Notes: generated from the sequence alone by a model not told the origin. DNA of 64,000 bases from Stenotrophomonas maltophilia (GCF_001676385.1 NZ_LYVJ01000003.1:62001-126000), one strand, 5' to 3'; shown: positions 36,890-46,187, numbered from the stretch's first letter. Made by a program: numbers and translations.

Positions 36890-38581
36890 TTGAGCAATTC
36901 GCCCACCGCCACTGGCAATCCTCCGCTGGTCAAAGGCATGAACCGGCGCAGCCAGATCCTGCGCCTTCTGATGCGCTACCGCCATTCCGGCGTGTTCTCC
37001 GGAATGAACCTGGATGCCGCCGCCGGCCAGGTTGAAACACCGCCCGACGGCAATCCGGAGCAGTTTGTCAGCGACCTGGAGGCGCTGGGGCCCACGTTCG
37101 TCAAGCTGGGCCAGATGCTGTCCACGCGCCCGGACATGGTGCCGGTGGAGTTCGCCACCGCACTGGAGCGCATGCAGGAGCAGGTCGCGCCACTTCCGGT
37201 CGAGCGCATCCACGCCATCGTCGAACAGGAGCTGGGCGCAGGGGTAAACAAGCTGTTCGCTGCGTTCGATCCCGAACCACTGGGGTGTGCATCGATCGCG
37301 CAGGTGCATCGCGCGGTGCTGCATGATGGCCGGGAAGTCGCGGTGAAAGTACAGAAGCCCGAGGTGGCCGCCCAGTTGCGCTCGGACCTGGAGGTGCTGC
37401 GCAGTTTCGCGCTGGCGGCCGACCACCTGACCCAGGTGGGCCGCCGGGTGCGCCTGCGAGACTGGCTCAACGAGTTCGCCAAGACCCTGATGCAGGAGCT
37501 GGACTACCACGCCGAAGCCGAGAACCTGGCCCGCTTTGGTCGTCATCTCAGGCCGTTCCGCCGCTTGTGGGTACCGCAGCCGATCTGGGATTACAGCAGC
37601 CAGCGCGTGCTGACCATGGAGCTGGCGACCGGCGTCCGCGTGGATGCGATCTCCGGTGTACGCCGTACCGAGCAGGACATGGAGCCGTTGGCCGCGGCGT
37701 TGATCCGTGGCTACCTGGACCAGATCTTCGTGCATGGCGAGATCCATGCCGATCCCCACCCGGGCAACCTGCGGGTAATGCCCGATGGCCGCTTGGCGAT
37801 CTTCGACCTGGGCATGGTCGCGCACATGCCGCCGCGCCTGCGCGAGCGCCTGCTGAAGATCCTGTTCGCCGCCGTCGATGGCCGAGGCGAGGAAGTGGCC
37901 GACGACCTGATCAGCATCAGCACGCGGCTGGAGGCCTTCGATGAAGAGCGCTACCTGCGCGAGACCGGCCAGCTGATCGCGCGCTACGCCGTCGGTGGCA
38001 GCTTCTCCGAAGGCCGCGTAGTGCTGGACATGGTTCGCACCGCCACCGCCTGTGGCCTGCGCACGCCGCCGGAGCTGAGCCTGGTGGGCAAGGCCCTGCT
38101 CAACCTGGAGACCGTATGCCGGCTGCTGGCACCGGAGCTGGATACGCGGCGCATCGTCGAGCGCCAGCTGCAGCACGTGATGCGCGCGCGGCTGAAGAAG
38201 TCGCTGTCGGCGGCCAACATCGCCAGCGAGGCGATGGAACTGCAGCAGCTGCTGCGCGATGGGCCGCGCAAGCTCTCGGACATCATGGCGCTGCTGGCCG
38301 AAAACCGCCTGCAGATGAAGGTGACCGGGCTGGAAGAGTCGCGGTTGATGGAGAACCTGCAGAAAATCGCCAACCGGGTGGCGGCCGGCATCATCAGCGC
38401 GGCGCTGATCATGGCGTCCTCGCTGATGATGAAGCTCGAGACGGGCTGGCATGTATTCGGCTATCCGGCCATTGCCCTGCTGCTGATGCTGATCGGCGTG
38501 GTGCTGGGCCTCGGGATCGTCATCAGTGCGCTGCTCTTTGATCGGCGCGCGCGCGCGCGCGAGGAGCGCGGGCATCGTTAG
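36890..38581 (+). CDS. ABC1/AarF/UbiB-family atypical kinase
   Basis: The 563-residue protein belongs to the UbiB/ABC1 family implicated in ubiquinone synthesis or lipid handling. It shows the KxGQ-type motif LGPTFVKLGQMLSTRPDMVP, the Ala-rich nucleotide loop PLGCASIAQVHRAVLHDG, the lysine EVAVKVQKP, QELDYHAEAENLARF, and the HGEIHADPHPGNLRVMPDGRLAIFDLGMVAHM catalytic segment (DPHPGN, DxG). Two C-terminal transmembrane helices anchor it. A TTG start at 36890 is preferred because AAGGAG lies upstream; a GTG at 36845 has none. Whether it is the UbiB orthologue cannot be settled here. Confidence 0.9.
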   Translation: MSNSPTATGNPPLVKGMNRRSQILRLLMRYRHSGVFSGMNLDAAAGQVETPPDGNPEQFVSDLEALGPTFVKLGQMLSTRPDMVPVEFATALERMQEQVAPLPVERIHAIVEQELGAGVNKLFAAFDPEPLGCASIAQVHRAVLHDGREVAVKVQKPEVAAQLRSDLEVLRSFALAADHLTQVGRRVRLRDWLNEFAKTLMQELDYHAEAENLARFGRHLRPFRRLWVPQPIWDYSSQRVLTMELATGVRVDAISGVRRTEQDMEPLAAALIRGYLDQIFVHGEIHADPHPGNLRVMPDGRLAIFDLGMVAHMPPRLRERLLKILFAAVDGRGEEVADDLISISTRLEAFDEERYLRETGQLIARYAVGGSFSEGRVVLDMVRTATACGLRTPPELSLVGKALLNLETVCRLLAPELDTRRIVERQLQHVMRARLKKSLSAANIASEAMELQQLLRDGPRKLSDIMALLAENRLQMKVTGLEESRLMENLQKIANRVAAGIISAALIMASSLMMKLETGWHVFGYPAIALLLMLIGVVLGLGIVISALLFDRRARAREERGHR

Positions 38582-38815
38582 CGCGAAAATTCCGTATTCA
38601 CGTGGTTTTTAATGCAATCCAACGATGCATTTCACGCCCGTTTTACCTCTTGATGGCGATGTCGCGCGCGACATTCCAACAAACATTTCAGTCAGGTTCG
38701 TGCATGCACTATCGGGTCATCGGCCTGTCATGTGGATGTGCTTGCGGCAGCGCCGGTCGGATGGACACGCGTCGGTACGACGTCCATCAACATCCCGTCG
38801 CTGCCGAAACTGCCT
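38582..38815 (+). other. 234-nt gap upstream of the opgB-like gene
   Basis: No coding sequence is supported. A perfect 16-bp palindrome, ATGTCGCGCGCGACAT, lies at 38659-38674. The stretch is more AT-rich just after the kinase gene, so a promoter may be present, but no clear -35/-10 pair is seen. Confidence 0.4.
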
Positions 38816-40921
38816 ATGCTCTGGATACTGCTGTTGTCGTTGCTGCTGCTGTCCTGGTTGTTCCTCGCCTCCGGCAAGTGGGTGTGGTGGAAAGCCGCTT
38901 CATTCTCGCTGCTGCTGCTCACGCTCAGCGCGTGGTGGCTGATCGACAAGCTTTCCGGTGACGGTCTGAACGCCGCCACCCTGTACCACCTGGGTGCCGA
39001 CATGGAAGGTGCCGGCATCGCCGACTTCAAGGGCTATATCGCCGGCTTCATCGTACTGGCGCTGGTCTCGCTGCTGCCGCTGTTTGCCACGCGGGTGAAG
39101 CGCTGGCGCCGGCCCGGCCATGGAGGTGCCTGGTTCGCCGGCTTCGCGGCGGTGTGGGTGGCCACGATCGTGATCAGCCCGCTGGCCCGCGATGGACAGC
39201 GCCTGTACCAACAACTGCGCCCGGTCGACTTCGCCCGCATCGCACCGGAGTACCAGGTACCGACGCGGCCGCTGCAACGCCCGCGCAACGTGGTCTGGAT
39301 CTACGGCGAAAGCCTGGAGCGGACGTATCTGGACGAGAACGTATTTCCGGGCCTGATGCCGAACATCAACCGCCTGGCGACACGGGCACTGGATGTGCGC
39401 GGCCTGGCTTCGGCCGAAGGCAGCGGCTGGACCATCGCCGGCCTGGTGTCGTCGATGTGCGGCGTGCCGCTGACCACCTCGCAGGGTGACGAGAACAGCA
39501 TGGACCGGATGGGCAGCTTCCTGCCCAAGGCCGTCTGCCTGGGTGACTACCTGAAGCAGCAGGGCTATACCAACCACTACCTGGGCGGTGCCAGCGGCCG
39601 TTTCGCCGGCAAGGGCCAGTTCCTGGCCAGCCACGGCTTCGACGAGGTGCACGACCTGGATTGGTTCAAGCAGCAGAAGAAGATCGGCCGCATGCACTAC
39701 TCGCCGTGGGGCGTGCACGATGACGTGCTGCTGGATGCCGCCTACCAGCGCTTCGAACAACTCTCGCGCGCCGGTTCACCGTTCATGCTGACCACGCTGA
39801 CCATGGATACCCACCACCCGGCAGGCCACCTGCCGGTAGCCTGCAAGGGCCAGCGGTACCAGAGCCGGTACGGCAACATCAGCATGCTCGACGCGCTCAA
39901 GTGCAGCGACCGCCTGATCTCGCAGCTGGTGCAGCGCATCCAGGCCAGCCCGTACGGCAAGGACACGCTGATCGTGATCGCCTCGGACCATCTGGCGATG
40001 CCCAACGACCTGACCCACATCCTGGCCCGGCAGAAGCGCGAGAACCTGCTGCTGTTCCTCGGCGATGGCATTGCGCCGCGCCAGCTCACGGTCGACGCCG
40101 GCACTACGCTGGATTCCGGCGCGACCCTGCTCAGCCTGCTCGATCCGGATCTGAAGACGATGGGCTTTGGCCGTTCGCTGATCGATGCGCAGCGCGCGCC
40201 CAGCGCCAGCGTCGCGGCCCAGCGCGAGGGTGGCCGCGACTACCCGCAGTACCTCGCCTTCGCCCGTTCGCTATGGCTGGGCGAACCCACCCGTGAGCTG
40301 AAGATCGATGCCGACGACCAGGTGGTGGTCGGCCTGCAGCACGTGCAGCCGCCGGTGCTGCTGGAGTACGACAAGGACTGGAGCCTGAAGTCGGTGTACC
40401 TGGAAAACACCTCGCGCCAGTTCGATGACGCCGATCCGGACAACACGCTGGCCTATGTTGATCGCTGCACCGCATTCGAGGATGGCTCGGCCGACGGTGA
40501 CTGGTGCGCCCTGCTCGTCAACCGTGACAACGGAATCAAGCTGTACCGTGACAACGACCTGCGCGGCGGCATCGCCGTGGATGCCCCGCTGGATGCGTTC
40601 CAGGGCCCGCGCCCGAGCGTTCGCCAGGCGCACATGATCACCCAGAAGGGACGCCGTACCCGCGCCGGCCAGTACATGCTGCAGCTGGTGGCGAGCACGC
40701 GCCCCGATCGCGGCTTCTGGATCGAAGCGGTGTCCTCGCAGCGCAAAGTCGTCCTGGCGCAGCAGTGGGTGCAGCCCGATGCCGACGGCAGGATCAATGT
40801 GTCCTTCGGGTTGGACCACGAAGTGGATGACCTGGAGATCCGCGCGTGGTTGAACCATGCCGAGAAGCTGGCCGTGGATACCTTCGCGCTGGTGCCCTCG
40901 CGCAGCCGGCCGCGAGGATAG
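38816..40921 (+). CDS. opgB: Phosphoglycerol transferase, OpgB/MdoB-like
   Basis: OpgB transfers phosphoglycerol from phosphatidylglycerol to osmoregulated periplasmic glucans. The 701-residue protein has N-terminal membrane helices (MLWILLLSLLLLSWLFLASGKWVWW...; LVSLLPLFA; WVATIVISP) and a periplasmic alkaline-phosphatase-superfamily domain. That domain shows VVWIYGESLERTYLDENVFPGLMPNINRLA (catalytic Ser/Thr region), GSGWTIAGLVSSMCGVPL, DTHHPAGHL and DTLIVIASDHLAM. The ATG at 38816 aligns with the family N-terminus (GDGLNAATLYHLG as in GDGIN...LY). A further C-terminal region (about 480-701) is typical of the long family members. Convergent with mscS. Confidence 0.88.
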   Translation: MLWILLLSLLLLSWLFLASGKWVWWKAASFSLLLLTLSAWWLIDKLSGDGLNAATLYHLGADMEGAGIADFKGYIAGFIVLALVSLLPLFATRVKRWRRPGHGGAWFAGFAAVWVATIVISPLARDGQRLYQQLRPVDFARIAPEYQVPTRPLQRPRNVVWIYGESLERTYLDENVFPGLMPNINRLATRALDVRGLASAEGSGWTIAGLVSSMCGVPLTTSQGDENSMDRMGSFLPKAVCLGDYLKQQGYTNHYLGGASGRFAGKGQFLASHGFDEVHDLDWFKQQKKIGRMHYSPWGVHDDVLLDAAYQRFEQLSRAGSPFMLTTLTMDTHHPAGHLPVACKGQRYQSRYGNISMLDALKCSDRLISQLVQRIQASPYGKDTLIVIASDHLAMPNDLTHILARQKRENLLLFLGDGIAPRQLTVDAGTTLDSGATLLSLLDPDLKTMGFGRSLIDAQRAPSASVAAQREGGRDYPQYLAFARSLWLGEPTRELKIDADDQVVVGLQHVQPPVLLEYDKDWSLKSVYLENTSRQFDDADPDNTLAYVDRCTAFEDGSADGDWCALLVNRDNGIKLYRDNDLRGGIAVDAPLDAFQGPRPSVRQAHMITQKGRRTRAGQYMLQLVASTRPDRGFWIEAVSSQRKVVLAQQWVQPDADGRINVSFGLDHEVDDLEIRAWLNHAEKLAVDTFALVPSRSRPRG

Positions 40922-40995
40922 GGGTTCTTTGCAGGGCTGCGCCCTGCACCCGCGGAGCAACAGCCAGAGCAACAGCGTGCAATCCGTGGTTTGGC

Positions 40996-41091
40996 GGGGC
41001 GGTGTCGGAGTGCGGGGACGCCGCAAGTACGTCCCTGTAGGCTTGGCAGCCGCATCCATGCGGCTGACACCCCGCACTCCGACGCCGCCCC
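40996..41091. repeat. Nested palindrome 1 (22-bp arms)
   Basis: Outer arms at 40996-41017 and 41070-41091 are complementary at 21 of 22 positions. The enclosed segment has an inner hairpin, AGCCGCATCCATGCGGCT (41048-41065). The GCCGCATCCATGC core recurs, with changes, in the palindrome at 41249-41420, which suggests one repeat family. Confidence 0.8.
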
Positions 41092-41118
41092 ACCTCTGAC
41101 AGATTTCTGCGGCTGTCG

Positions 41119-41142
41119 GTAGGTGTCGACCTTGGTCGACAC
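41119..41142 (+). repeat. Single GTAG-headed REP element (GTCGACCTTGGTCGAC stem)
   Basis: GTAGGTGTCGACCTTGGTCG begins at 41119 and closes with ACAC; the stem resembles the GTGCCGACC family of REP elements found at 15.3 and 22.3 kb. Confidence 0.75.
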
Positions 41143-41169
41143 AATCTGTCAGATATCGAAAATCAAGAT

Positions 41170-41210
41170 GGGGTCAGATCCGTTTTCCTCCGGAAAACGG
41201 ATCTGACCCC
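41170..41210. repeat. Palindrome with perfect 19-bp arms (GGGGTCAGATCC family)
   Basis: Arms GGGGTCAGATCCGTTTTCC (41170-41188) and its exact complement (41192-41210) enclose only a 3-nt loop, so the duplex could extrude a long hairpin. Such GGGGTCAGA palindromes are frequent between Stenotrophomonas genes. Confidence 0.85.
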
Positions 41211-41248
41211 AAGAGCATTTCCGACAGATCGCGGGAAACTGTCGAAGG

Positions 41249-41420
41249 CGGGGTGGGTCCGGTCGCGGGAGTGTCCGCGGCATGGATGCCGCGGCCAAGC
41301 CCCCATGGGTGAGGGCGCTTTGCTTGCGAAGCACTGCTTCGCAAGCGCCCGAACGCACAGCCGCCAGCGGCTGGGCCGGCCTGGGGGTTTACGGCGTCTC
41401 CCGCAACCGGACCCAACCCG
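41249..41420. repeat. Nested palindrome 2 (23-bp arms, 172 bp long)
   Basis: Outer arms at 41249-41271 and 41398-41420 match at 21 of 23 positions. Inside are CCGCGGCATGGATGCCGCGG (41275-41294) and a GCTTGCGAAGCACTGCTTCG hairpin beginning near 41323. The order of inner hairpins differs from palindrome 1, which has only the CATCCATG-type core. Confidence 0.8.
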
Positions 41421-41508
41421 CCATCCCGCAGGAAATCAGCTGTTGCTGTTGCTGTTGCCGTTGCTCCGGCTCGTAGCGGGTGCAGGGCGCAGACCTGCAA
41501 AACAACCC

Positions 41509-43929
41509 TTACTCCTGCGGGTCGCGGGTGATGTGGATGTCGGTCGGGGTCGACAGCGGAATGCTCCGCTCGGCCAGGATCTGCAGCAGGCTGAAGTACA
41601 GGTCGCTGCGGGTGGCGTAGACCTGCCGCGGGCTGGCCACGTAAGCGAAGCTGTTGATGGTGATCTGGCCACCGGCAATGCTGTCGATGTAGACCGTCGG
41701 CGCCGGCTGCTTCAGCACGTTGGCATGCGCGGTGTACGCATCCAGCAACGCCTGGCGCAGGCCACCCACATCGGTGCTGGGCGGTACCGCGAACTGGATC
41801 TGGATGCGCCCCTGGTTGTTGCCCATCGTCATGTTGCGCACGGTCTTGGTGACCAGCTCGGAATTGGGCACGATCAATGTCGACTTGTCGCCCACCTGGA
41901 TCTCGGTGGAGCGCAGACTGATGCGGCGGATGTCGCCTTCCTGGTCGCCCAGTTTCACCCAGTCACCGATCTTCACCGGCCGCTCGGCCAGCAGGATCAG
42001 GCCTGAGACGAAATTCTGGGTGATCACCTGCAGGCCGAAACCGATGCCGACCGACAGCGCGCTGACCAGCAATGCCAGCTTGCTCAGCTGCAGGCCCATC
42101 GCCGACAGCGCCCAGATCACCGCGATGATGATGCCGACGTAGCGGGCAACCGTGCTGACCGAATTGCGTGCGCCCAGGTCCAGCTCGGTCTTGGGCAGGT
42201 AGGTGTCGGTCAGCCAGCGCTGCACCAGCTGGGTCACACCCAGCCCGGCCAGCAGCACCAGCACGGCGAGCGCGATGCGCACCGGTTGCAGCGTCGTTCC
42301 GCCGATGGGAATGCCGCTGCTGAACAGCGAAGAGAAGCGCTCCACTACCGCACCGATGTTGCCGAAGGGCGCCACCAGCGCCAGCAGTGCAAGCAGCACG
42401 ACAGCCGTGCGCAGCGCCGCCGACAGCAGCACGCCCGCCTGCTCCAACCGCGACACGCTCAGGCCGGTGCTGAGCAGGATGGTCTGGCCCACCTTGCTGT
42501 CGGCATTGAGCGCCCACGTGCTCAGGTCATCGACGAACTTGAACAGCAGCGTCGCCGCCAGTACTACGATGCTGCCGCCGATCAACTGCTGGTTCACGAA
42601 CTTGGCGAGGTTGAGGTAGCCCAGCAACGTAGCAGCGATGGCCGCCACCACAGCGACGTTGCCCGCCACGCGAGCCAATACCAGCCAGCTGCTGCGGCGA
42701 ACCGGCGTGGCCGCGCCCACGCCATCGGCCTGCGCCTCCAGCTTGGCCTCGGCTTCGGCGGTCTGCCGCCGATGCAGGCGCGCCAGGGTCACCAGCATGG
42801 CCATGATCAGGCCGAGATAGGTCAGGGCAATCAGGCCATCCAGCGCCACCGTGGTTACATCACTGGTGCGCGTGGCCTGGTCGAGAGCCACCAGCACCGT
42901 ACTCAACCAGGCCAGCGCTGCAGCGCCCCAGGCGTACTTGCGCAGCTTCAGCGCGGCGGTGTCATCCAGGTTCAGCAAGCGCCACGAGGGCCGATGCGGC
43001 ACCAGCATGCAGGCACTGAGCGCCGCGATGAATGCCGCGCGGAACGTAGCCGTCTCCAGCCCATCGGCCACCACCTGCAGGCGCGGTGCGATCGCATCGA
43101 TGGCATCCAGCGCCGCCATCAGCACCACCACGGCATAGCCGGGCAGCAGCGTGCCGACCAGCAGCAGCCACATGGCCAGGCCGGAGCGGCGCAGGCGGCC
43201 GTCAGGCGCCCGATCCGAAGCCGCAAAGCGCCGCCCCAGCGCGCGCAGCCACAGCCGCAGCGGGAACATCATCACCAGCGCGGCCACCAGCCCCAGCAGC
43301 GGGGTGCCCCAGCCGTGGGTGCGGATGCCGGCGACCAGCGCATCGCGTCCCTGCCCGGCCAACGGCGCAACGCGCGCGATATCGATCGGCAGGCGCTCGG
43401 CCACCTTGCTCCACAACGCGGGCGACAGCGGCGAGGCAACCTTCTGGCCCAGTTCTTCGGTACGTTGCGCAGTGCGCTGCTGCTCGATATCGGTGGCCAG
43501 CTGCTGCGCGCGCACGGCGCTGGCCTTGGCCTGCGCCACCGATGCGGCCACGCCGTCGCGCTGCTTGGTGATGGTGCGCCGTTGCGCCGCTAGTTCGGGT
43601 GGCTCGGTCGTGCCTTGCGCAGGCGTGCCCAACTGCGCCAGCTGCTCGTTGAGGCGATCCAGCTGTGGCTGCAGTGCCTTTTCCAGCGCCTCGGCATCAC
43701 GCCGCGCCTGCGAGGCATTCTCGGACAGCATCGCCAGCGTCTCGATGGCTTCCGCGTCGCCACGCTTGCGGTCGACATCCTTCAGCCGCGAATCGATGTC
43801 CGCCAGCTGCTGCTTCGGCGTGGGGTCCTCCTCCTGCGCCAGCACCGGCACGGACAGCAGGAAGGCGGTGCACAGCAATACGGCCCACCAGGGCCCCCGT
43901 GCACGGATCGATCGCAGGAAGGAAGACAC
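41509..43929 (-). CDS. Large MscS-type mechanosensitive channel with DUF3772 domain
   Basis: The 806-residue protein has a signal peptide (MSSFLRSIRARGPWWAVLLCTAFLLSVPVLA), a periplasmic coiled region (residues 35-150, with ADIDSRLKDVDRKRGDAEAIETLAMLSENASQARRD), a DUF3772-like segment, about ten membrane helices and a C-terminal MscS core. The core shows SALSVGIGFGLQVITQNFVSGLILLAERPVKIGDWVKLGDQEGDIRRISLRSTEIQVGDKSTLIVPNSELV. It probably opens on membrane tension to release osmolytes. The GTG at 43929 opens a normal signal peptide; the in-frame GTG at 43983 lacks a ribosome-binding site. Confidence 0.88.
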   Translation of the reverse strand: MSSFLRSIRARGPWWAVLLCTAFLLSVPVLAQEEDPTPKQQLADIDSRLKDVDRKRGDAEAIETLAMLSENASQARRDAEALEKALQPQLDRLNEQLAQLGTPAQGTTEPPELAAQRRTITKQRDGVAASVAQAKASAVRAQQLATDIEQQRTAQRTEELGQKVASPLSPALWSKVAERLPIDIARVAPLAGQGRDALVAGIRTHGWGTPLLGLVAALVMMFPLRLWLRALGRRFAASDRAPDGRLRRSGLAMWLLLVGTLLPGYAVVVLMAALDAIDAIAPRLQVVADGLETATFRAAFIAALSACMLVPHRPSWRLLNLDDTAALKLRKYAWGAAALAWLSTVLVALDQATRTSDVTTVALDGLIALTYLGLIMAMLVTLARLHRRQTAEAEAKLEAQADGVGAATPVRRSSWLVLARVAGNVAVVAAIAATLLGYLNLAKFVNQQLIGGSIVVLAATLLFKFVDDLSTWALNADSKVGQTILLSTGLSVSRLEQAGVLLSAALRTAVVLLALLALVAPFGNIGAVVERFSSLFSSGIPIGGTTLQPVRIALAVLVLLAGLGVTQLVQRWLTDTYLPKTELDLGARNSVSTVARYVGIIIAVIWALSAMGLQLSKLALLVSALSVGIGFGLQVITQNFVSGLILLAERPVKIGDWVKLGDQEGDIRRISLRSTEIQVGDKSTLIVPNSELVTKTVRNMTMGNNQGRIQIQFAVPPSTDVGGLRQALLDAYTAHANVLKQPAPTVYIDSIAGGQITINSFAYVASPRQVYATRSDLYFSLLQILAERSIPLSTPTDIHITRDPQE

Positions 43930-44025
43930 GCCAGACACACCGTTTCGCGCGGACCACCGCGCCTGCGCGCGACTATACGGCACAGGCGGTCAAGGGCGGA
44001 TGGGCGGCCCCGTCAGCGCCGAGCA

Positions 44026-44274
44026 TCAATACTTCAGGCGCAGCTCTTCCACCGTCGGCTGCAGCAGCGCGTACCAGTCCTGGAACTCTTCCTCGGTGAT
44101 TTCATCCGGCGCATACACCGCCACCGGGTGCCAGTCGTGGTCAGTCGGCAGCGGCTGGCGCGGGCCGGCACGCAGGCTGTAGCTCACGCCCTCGTAGTCG
44201 ACCAGGTCATCGACCTGCGGCCACTGTTCACGCGCGAACGTGGATTCACTCTTCAACAGGATCACCTGGTACAT
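44026..44274 (-). CDS. Small hypothetical protein
   Basis: The 82-residue acidic protein (MYQVILLKSESTFAREQWPQVDDLVDYEGVSYSL...; DEITEEEFQDWYALLQPTVEELRLKY) is unrecognised. The ATG at 44274 has GGTGGAGAGG upstream, a strong ribosome-binding site, which supports it as a real gene. It lies 96 nt upstream of the channel gene start, same strand. Confidence 0.75.
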   Translation of the reverse strand: MYQVILLKSESTFAREQWPQVDDLVDYEGVSYSLRAGPRQPLPTDHDWHPVAVYAPDEITEEEFQDWYALLQPTVEELRLKY

Positions 44275-44456
44275 CGGCCTCTCCACCTCGGTCGGAACGG
44301 GAAAAATGCGGCGCTGGCGGCAGGATACCGCCACGTTGGCGTCAACGCCCCCGTGCCGGAGCGACAGAACGTTCTGGACACGGCCGTCGCCCCGGCTTCA
44401 CCCGCCCATGGCGAGCCCATCGGCATCGTGGAGGCCCACCCCTGCCACCACTGCCG

Positions 44457-44951
44457 ATGACCGAGCACCCGCCGCTGAAGACCGTCGCCGACCTCAAGCT
44501 ACCCCGTTACCTGGGCACCTGGTACGAGATCGCCCGCCTGCCGATGCGCCACGAGCCGGAAGGCTGCACCGATGTATCGGCGCACTACACCCTGCTCGAC
44601 AACGGCAACGTCGGCGTCACCAACCGCTGCCGCATGGACGGCGAGATCGAAGAGGCCGCCGGCGAGGCCTGCGCCGTCGACAACGACAGCGCGCGCCTGG
44701 AGGTCAGCTTCCTGCCCAAGGGCCTGCGCTGGTTGCCGTTTGCCAAGGGCGACTACTGGGTGATCCAGATCGCCCCGGACTACAGCGTCTCCCTGGTCGG
44801 CAGCCCGGACCGCAGGTACCTGTGGCTGCTGGCACGCGAACCGCACATGGAGGCAACGGTGCAGGACCATTACCTGGCGGTCGCCCGCCTGCAGGGCTTC
44901 GATCTGTCCGGGCTGATCCAGACCCCGCATACCGGCAAGCGCACCGCCTGA
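44457..44951 (+). CDS. Lipocalin (Blc-like), no signal peptide
   Basis: The 164-residue protein is a bacterial lipocalin. It has the N-terminal GTWYEIARLP motif (residues 20-29), FPKGLRWLPFAKGDYWVIQIAPDYSVSLVGSPDRRYLWLLAREP and HYLAVARLQGFDLSGLIQTPH. The E. coli homologue Blc is an outer-membrane lipoprotein with a lipobox; here no signal peptide or lipobox precedes LKTVADLKLPRYLG, so it is probably cytoplasmic. It is followed 12 nt later by the FAD oxidoreductase gene, which suggests an operon. Confidence 0.9.
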   Translation: MTEHPPLKTVADLKLPRYLGTWYEIARLPMRHEPEGCTDVSAHYTLLDNGNVGVTNRCRMDGEIEEAAGEACAVDNDSARLEVSFLPKGLRWLPFAKGDYWVIQIAPDYSVSLVGSPDRRYLWLLAREPHMEATVQDHYLAVARLQGFDLSGLIQTPHTGKRTA

Positions 44952-44963
44952 CCGCACCCGCGC

Positions 44964-46175
44964 ATGGACCTGAAGAGCGGCTACCCCTGGTGGGCGATAC
45001 GCAATGGCCTGATCCAGGCGTTTCCGCCGCTGGAACAGGATCTGCGCTGCGAGGTGCTGGTGGTCGGTGGCGGCATCACCGGTGCGCTGATTGCCGACGA
45101 GCTGTCCCACCATGGCCACGACGTGGCGCTGATCGAGCAGCGCGACATCGGCTGGGGCAGCACGGCCGCGAGCACCGCGCTGCTGCAGTACGAGATCGAC
45201 ACCCACCTGCTGGAACTGGCCCAGCGCCATGGCAAGGATGCTGCCGCCCTGGCGTACCGTGCCTGTGCCGATGCGATCCCGGCACTGGCTGAAGTCGCGC
45301 GTGGGCTGAAGGAGGTGGATTTCCGGCAGATGGACAGCCTGTACCTGGCGAGCCGGCGGCGCGACGTGCCGCGCCTGATGGCCGAAGGCGCTGCGCGCCG
45401 TGACATTGGACTGGATGCCCGCTGGCTGGGCCGCGAAGCGCTGCGCGAACGCTTCGGCGTGGATGCCGGTGGCGCCCTGCTGACCCGGCAGGCGGCGCGG
45501 GTCGATCCCTACGGCCTCACCTACGGCCTGCTCAGGCGGGTACGGCGCCGCGGCGGACAGGTGCATGACCGCACGGTGCTGCATACGCTCAAACCCAGCG
45601 CACGGAGCGTGACGGCGGTGACCGGGGCCGGTGCCTCGATACGCGCCCGCCACGTCGTACTGGCGATGGGCTACGCCAACCAGCGCTGGCTCGAGCAGCG
45701 TGTCGCGCGCAACCGCAGCAGCTATGCGTTCATCACCGATCCCCTGGATGCGCTCGTGCTGGGCCGGCTGCAGCGCACCATGGTGTGGGAAAGCGCCCGC
45801 CCCTACCTGTACCTGCGCGCCACGGGCGACCGCCGCCTGCTGGTGGGTGGCCTGGACGATGCCATCGACATCCCGGCGCGCCGAGACCGGCGCGTGCACG
45901 GCAAGGCGGACAGGCTGATGGAACAGCTGCTGCACTGGTTCCCGCAGCTGGATCCGGTGCCGGCGTTCTCGTGGGCCGGCACGTTCGCCGAGACCGCAGA
46001 CGGCCTGCCGTTCTTTGGTGCGCACGGGCAATGGGGTCGGCGGGTGCACTTCGCCATGGCCTATGGCGGCAACGGCATCACTTACTCGATGATTGGCGCG
46101 CAGTTGCTGCGGGCCCGGATCGAGCGGCGGAAGCATGCGCTGGACGGGCTGTTCGGATTCGGGCGGTTGCCGTAG
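44964..46175 (+). CDS. FAD-dependent oxidoreductase (DAO/glycine-oxidase-like)
   Basis: The 403-residue protein has the dinucleotide-binding loop CEVLVVGGGITGALIADELSHHGHDVALIEQRDIGWGSTAASTALLQYEIDT (GxGxxG, with the conserved Glu at the second beta strand) and the C-terminal GLPFFGAHGQWGRRVHFAMAYGGNGITYSMIGAQLL FAD-binding segment. It is the DadA/ThiO-type amine-oxidase superfamily; the amine substrate is not clear. It follows a lipocalin gene, so the lipocalin may bind a hydrophobic substrate or product (inference). The stop is TAG in GTAGCGCCCG, perhaps a degenerate REP head. Confidence 0.88.
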   Translation: MDLKSGYPWWAIRNGLIQAFPPLEQDLRCEVLVVGGGITGALIADELSHHGHDVALIEQRDIGWGSTAASTALLQYEIDTHLLELAQRHGKDAAALAYRACADAIPALAEVARGLKEVDFRQMDSLYLASRRRDVPRLMAEGAARRDIGLDARWLGREALRERFGVDAGGALLTRQAARVDPYGLTYGLLRRVRRRGGQVHDRTVLHTLKPSARSVTAVTGAGASIRARHVVLAMGYANQRWLEQRVARNRSSYAFITDPLDALVLGRLQRTMVWESARPYLYLRATGDRRLLVGGLDDAIDIPARRDRRVHGKADRLMEQLLHWFPQLDPVPAFSWAGTFAETADGLPFFGAHGQWGRRVHFAMAYGGNGITYSMIGAQLLRARIERRKHALDGLFGFGRLP

Positions 46176-46187
46176 CGCCCGCCTCTT

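Larger units (their letters stand above)
40922..41508. other. 587-nt convergent intergenic region with nested palindromes
   Basis: No gene is supported between opgB and the mechanosensitive channel gene. It contains a hairpin GCAGGGCTGCGCCCTGC after opgB, two large nested palindromes, a GTAG-headed REP and a 19-bp-arm palindrome, which are listed separately. A short TTGCTG-rich run lies near 41440. Confidence 0.75.

Noticed and set aside
41430..41470. TTGCTG-rich run as a variable microsatellite
   Set aside because: Only about three imperfect units; too short to claim.
46172..46175. Fifth REP-derived stop codon (FAD oxidoreductase)
   Set aside because: GTAGCGCCCG resembles a REP head, but no stem follows directly, so it is not counted as certain.
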